From assembly GCA_045110335.1 (NCBI GenBank), contig JBGCGB010000029.1:1-18189 (forward strand): a stretch of DNA of 18,189 nt, given 5' to 3'. Source of the stretch: CALBPI01 sp045110335 (GTDB lineage Bacteria; Pseudomonadota; Gammaproteobacteria; Steroidobacterales; Woeseiaceae). The position numbers were made by a program, and so were the translations under genes. Of the stretch, positions 14,845 to 18,189 are shown piece after piece. The stretch's first letter is position 1. Each line of letters starts with the position of its first letter. The notes beneath the pieces are model-generated. The model searched no databases. It was not told where the DNA came from and saw nothing but the letters and a program-made list of their open reading frames with translations.

Positions 14845-17523
14845 ATGAAGCATACTGATAATGTTCGCGAACAAGCGATCGATAGCGACGCGGACGAAAC
14901 AAACGACTGGCTCGCCTCCTTAGACTCAGTTATCGCGGCCAGCGGTAAGTCCCGGGCGCAGTTCTTGATCGACAAATTACAAAGGCGGGCCAATGATCTT
15001 GGCGTTGCTTCGGATCCGTTGCGTTACTCGGCTTATCGAAACAGCGTGCCGTTGGAAGAGCAGCCTCCCTATCCGGGCGACTTGGCGATGGAAGCTCGTA
15101 TCACCGATATCATTCGCTGGAACGCGATGTGTATGGTGGCTCGAGCGAACGGCACTCATCCGGAGTTGGGGGGGCACATCGCGACCTACACATCTGCTGC
15201 CGAGATCTTCGAAACAGGTTTTCACCATTTCTTCCGAAGCCCGGATTGCAGTGACAATGGTGATCTGGTCTTTCTACAGCCGCATTCGTCACCGGGTGTG
15301 TATGCACGCGCCTATTTAGAGCGACGTCTTGATGAAGCGATGCTTTTGCGTTTTCGGCAGGAGACTGCAGGCGGTGGGCTAAGCTCTTATCCTCATCCGT
15401 GGTTGATGCCGGATTTTTGGCAGTTCCCGACGGGATCGATGGGTATCGGACCGATCAGTGCAATCTATCAGGCGCGGTTCATGCGATATTTGCAGGCTAG
15501 AGGATTCGGCGATACACAGTCCCGGCGCGTTTGGGGAATCTTCGGTGATGGCGAAATGGACGAGCCCGAGTCACTCGCTGCTTTGTCGTTAGCTGGTCGT
15601 GAACGGCTGGGTAATCTTTCGTTCATCATCAATTGCAATTTGCAGCGTCTGGACGGTCCCGTACGGGGCAATGGTCAAATCATTCAGGAGCTCGAATCGG
15701 TGTTCACCGGCGCCGGTTGGCGTGTTCTCAAGGTGCTGTGGGGATCCGACTGGGACCCATTGTTCGCGGCCGATACCGAACATGTCTTGCTGCGCCATTT
15801 CGCCAATACGGTGGATGGGCAATATCAAACTCTGGGTGCCAATGACGGAGCTTACAACCAGCAAAATTTTTTCGAGTTAGACCCTTCGTTGAAACAACTC
15901 GTTTCGCATCTTTCGGCAGCAGAGATTGATGCGCTGCGTCGCGGCGGTCATGATCCGAAAAAACTCTATGCAGCGATGCACCAGTCGACTGAGGACGATG
16001 ATCGCCCGACGGTTATCTTGGCGAAGACCAAAAAAGGTTATGGCATGGGTGCCAGCGGTGAATCGCGGATGACGGCTCATCAGCAAAAGAAGCTGGATGT
16101 TGAAGGTCTCTTGGGATTCCGCGACCGGTTAGGTTTACCGCTGGATGACAAGCAGGCCGCATCAATGAGTTTTTGGCGACCGGATGAGCAATCGGACGAG
16201 TATCGCTACCTCATGGATCGACGCCAAGCCCTTGGCGGGTTTGTGCCGAAACGAACGGTTAGCAAGACACGTATTCCCGTGCCTGATGTTGAATCGGCTG
16301 CGGACTTTGCGTTGAACAGCGACGGGCATGAGATGTCGACGACATCGGCGCTCGTACGGCACTTCTCCAAATTATTAAAGGACAAAGAGCTCGGCCCGCG
16401 TATTGTGCCGATCGTCGCCGATGAAGCCCGTACCTTCGGCATGGCAGCACTGTTTCGACAGATCGGAATCTATTCGCCCGACGGACAACGTTACGATCCG
16501 GAAGATGCAGGATCGCTGTTGGTATACCGTGAAAGCAAGACGGGTCAGTTGTTGGAAGAAGGCATCACCGAAGCTGGGGCGCTGTCATCATGGGTAGCTG
16601 CCGCGACGGCTTATAGCACGCACAAAACACCGCTCTTACCGTTCTATATTTTCTATTCCATTTTTGGTTTTCAACGTATCGGCGATCTCATCTGGGCCGC
16701 AGCTGATCAACGGGCGCGTGGATTTTTGATTGGCGCAACGGCCGGTCGCACGACGTTATCTGGCGAAGGTCTTCAACACCAAGATGGCAGCAGTCATGTC
16801 ATGGCTGCAACGGTGCCTAATTGTCACAGTTATGACCCGGCTTTTGCGTACGAAGTGGCGACCATTGTTGACTATGGCAGTCGCCGAATGCTCGAAGAAG
16901 AGTGCGACGAATTCTATTATCTGACCGTCAGCAATGAAAACTATGCGCAGCCCTCCAAGCCGGATCATGTGGATACAGAGGCTATCATTGGTGGTTTGTA
17001 TTCCTATCAGATATTCGGTGATGCTCAACAAGTTCAGGTTCGCCTGGTCGCATCCGGGCCGATCATGAACGAAGCGCTGGGTGCCGCGGCATGGTTGCAT
17101 GAGCATACGGGTTGCCACGTAGAGGTGCTCAGCATGCCATCCGTAACTGCGTTGACGCGGGATGCCGCAGACGTCGCGCGGTGGAATCGTTTGCATCCTG
17201 AAGCGCCGCGCCGTGTAAGCCGGTTGTCTAGTGTGTTGGCTGGCCCCGCGCCCGTAGTCGTTGCGACCGATTTTGTGCGCTCTGTTGCTGAACCGCTCGC
17301 TGCCTATTTGGCCTGTGAGTTAACCGTGCTCGGTACGGATGGATTCGGTCGTAGTGATACACGCGTTAATTTGCGGCGCTTCTTCGAAGTGGACGCTGAT
17401 AATATCGCGGCGGCTGCATTGCAGCATCTTGCTGAGCGACGTCACATCACGACATCCCAAGTCGTTGAGTTGATGGCGACACTCAACCTTAGACCGGACG
17501 AGCCGGCACCCTGGCAATTATAG
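14845..17523 (+). CDS. AceE-like homodimeric 2-oxoacid dehydrogenase E1 component (thiamine diphosphate)
   Basis: Cytoplasmic E1 subunit that decarboxylates a 2-oxo acid on thiamine diphosphate and passes the acyl group to lipoyl-E2. The 892 residues align end to end with E. coli AceE (887) as I recall it. The cofactor motif starts at GDGEMDEPES (235-244) and ends at NCN (263-265). Residues corresponding to E. coli His106, His142, His407, Glu522, Glu571 and His640 are present as His111, His147, His412, Glu527, Glu576 and His645. The N-terminal E2-docking helix region (DWLASLDSVIAASGKSRAQF) is kept. Differences include QPHSS for QGHIS around His147 and GSSH for GHSH near 648-651. No E2 or E3 gene is adjacent, so it may be a specialised paralogue (compare MdeB, a 2-oxobutyrate E1) and not the housekeeping aceE. 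Weak ribosome site; probably coupled to the hydrolase gene. Confidence 0.93.
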   Translation: MKHTDNVREQAIDSDADETNDWLASLDSVIAASGKSRAQFLIDKLQRRANDLGVASDPLRYSAYRNSVPLEEQPPYPGDLAMEARITDIIRWNAMCMVARANGTHPELGGHIATYTSAAEIFETGFHHFFRSPDCSDNGDLVFLQPHSSPGVYARAYLERRLDEAMLLRFRQETAGGGLSSYPHPWLMPDFWQFPTGSMGIGPISAIYQARFMRYLQARGFGDTQSRRVWGIFGDGEMDEPESLAALSLAGRERLGNLSFIINCNLQRLDGPVRGNGQIIQELESVFTGAGWRVLKVLWGSDWDPLFAADTEHVLLRHFANTVDGQYQTLGANDGAYNQQNFFELDPSLKQLVSHLSAAEIDALRRGGHDPKKLYAAMHQSTEDDDRPTVILAKTKKGYGMGASGESRMTAHQQKKLDVEGLLGFRDRLGLPLDDKQAASMSFWRPDEQSDEYRYLMDRRQALGGFVPKRTVSKTRIPVPDVESAADFALNSDGHEMSTTSALVRHFSKLLKDKELGPRIVPIVADEARTFGMAALFRQIGIYSPDGQRYDPEDAGSLLVYRESKTGQLLEEGITEAGALSSWVAAATAYSTHKTPLLPFYIFYSIFGFQRIGDLIWAAADQRARGFLIGATAGRTTLSGEGLQHQDGSSHVMAATVPNCHSYDPAFAYEVATIVDYGSRRMLEEECDEFYYLTVSNENYAQPSKPDHVDTEAIIGGLYSYQIFGDAQQVQVRLVASGPIMNEALGAAAWLHEHTGCHVEVLSMPSVTALTRDAADVARWNRLHPEAPRRVSRLSSVLAGPAPVVVATDFVRSVAEPLAAYLACELTVLGTDGFGRSDTRVNLRRFFEVDADNIAAAALQHLAERRHITTSQVVELMATLNLRPDEPAPWQL

Positions 17524-17536
17524 AAGGCCGCCAAGC

Positions 17537-18189
17537 ATGACTATTTTGGATCGCAAAGAAGCTGATTTTTCGTTCGACATCGATGTGGCGATCGTCGGTG
17601 CCGGGAGTTGTGGTCTTTGTGCAGCGTTGGCCGCGCACGAGGCGGGGGCTTCCGTGCTGGTGCTAGAAGCGGATGCTCAGCCCATGGGTACGACGGCGAT
17701 GTCGACCGGCTTGATTCCCGCGGCAAATTCGCGGTTTCAGCGCGACGCCGGTATTGAGGACAGTGCCGAACAGTTCGCAGCCGATATCATGGGTAAAGCG
17801 GACGGTGAGCCGGATGCCAATGTCGTTGCGACGTTAGCAGCGGAGTCAGCACGAACGGTTGAGTGGCTGGCCGATAAACATCAGGTGCCGCTGTCACTGG
17901 TGGATTCATTCTTATACCCGGGGCATGCGGCCAAGCGGATGCACGGTACGCCCAATCGCACCGGTGCCGAATTGATGGGCGCGCTGGTCGGCGCCGTCGA
18001 GCGCGCCGGTATTGATGTCTTGACGGAAGCTCGCGTCATCAACCTGTTTGCGGATTCAAACGGGCGGGTTTGCGGTCTGCGTTGCCAAAGACCGGATGGC
18101 GCGGTTGAAGATTTGGAATGTCGTGCCATGGTGCTTGCTTGTTGTGGTTTTGCAGGTAATCCCGAACTGGTGTCGAAGTACATTCCCGA
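17537..18189 (+). CDS. FAD-dependent fumarate-reductase/3-ketosteroid-dehydrogenase-like flavoprotein (partial)
   Basis: The first 217 residues of a flavoprotein, cut by the window end. An N-terminal FAD-binding motif VGAGSCGLCAA (20-30) is followed by strand VLVLEA with its ribose-binding Glu, then GTTAMSTG, the conserved glycine-Thr-Ser segment of the succinate dehydrogenase/fumarate reductase flavoprotein superfamily. RMHGTPNRTGAELM also matches that superfamily. Members include fumarate reductases, 3-ketosteroid 1-dehydrogenases and tricarballylate dehydrogenase, which insert or remove C=C bonds. The catalytic domain is only partly visible, so the reaction stays open. GAAGG (17523-17527) precedes the ATG by nine bases, and only 13 bases separate it from the AceE-like stop, so it is the third gene of that operon. 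Confidence 0.88.
   Translation, partial: MTILDRKEADFSFDIDVAIVGAGSCGLCAALAAHEAGASVLVLEADAQPMGTTAMSTGLIPAANSRFQRDAGIEDSAEQFAADIMGKADGEPDANVVATLAAESARTVEWLADKHQVPLSLVDSFLYPGHAAKRMHGTPNRTGAELMGALVGAVERAGIDVLTEARVINLFADSNGRVCGLRCQRPDGAVEDLECRAMVLACCGFAGNPELVSKYIP

Noticed and set aside
16756..17196. Minus-strand open frame of 146 codons inside the AceE-like gene
   Set aside because: It is antisense to a strongly conserved coding region with no domain of its own.
1..18189. CRISPR array, tRNA, rRNA, insertion sequence or prophage
   Set aside because: Reading through the intergenic regions showed no regularly spaced repeats, no tRNA T-arm signature and no transposase- or integrase-like protein.

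Overview
The window looks like chromosomal DNA of a free-living, probably marine or environmental Gammaproteobacterium of moderate GC. This rests on an ABC-F protein that follows the YbiT pattern closely, a TonB-dependent receptor, several lipobox-type lipoproteins and an AceE-type homodimeric E1. The assignment comes from family resemblance recalled from memory, not from a search. I saw no tRNA, rRNA, CRISPR array, insertion sequence or phage gene.

Left part (1-7586), housekeeping and envelope functions. A BaeS/CpxA-like sensor kinase reads leftward (11-1447) and overlaps by four bases the start of a further gene that is cut off by the window edge. Upstream of it, in the same direction, is a small secreted two-EF-hand protein with its own terminator. 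After a ~540-base stretch with no convincing gene comes dapB (lysine/diaminopimelate synthesis), whose sequence resembles the actinobacterial type. A seven-haem c-type cytochrome lipoprotein with HEAT- and TPR-like repeats is transcribed divergently from a periplasmic rhodanese. The leftward ybiT follows.

Right part (7587-18189), an accessory catabolic locus. An OFA/MCT-type MFS transporter overlaps by four bases an aryl/benzyl-alcohol-type zinc alcohol dehydrogenase. A TonB-dependent receptor follows, with its own promoter-like region and a strong terminator that also serves the convergent SnoaL/DUF4440-like lipoprotein gene. Divergent from that gene is a tight three-gene operon: a serine beta-lactamase-fold lipoprotein hydrolase, a full-length AceE-like thiamine-diphosphate E1, and an FAD-dependent fumarate-reductase/ketosteroid-dehydrogenase-like flavoprotein cut by the right edge.

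A reasonable but unproven reading is uptake and breakdown of an organic compound. The receptor would import it across the outer membrane, the lipoprotein hydrolase would cleave an ester or amide, and the MFS carrier would move an acid across the inner membrane. The alcohol dehydrogenase, flavoprotein and E1 would then oxidise the alcohol, desaturate the skeleton and oxidatively decarboxylate a 2-oxo acid. The three intergenic regions controlling this locus carry inverted repeats, some with ATGC/GCAT half-sites, that could be binding sites of a local regulator not encoded here.
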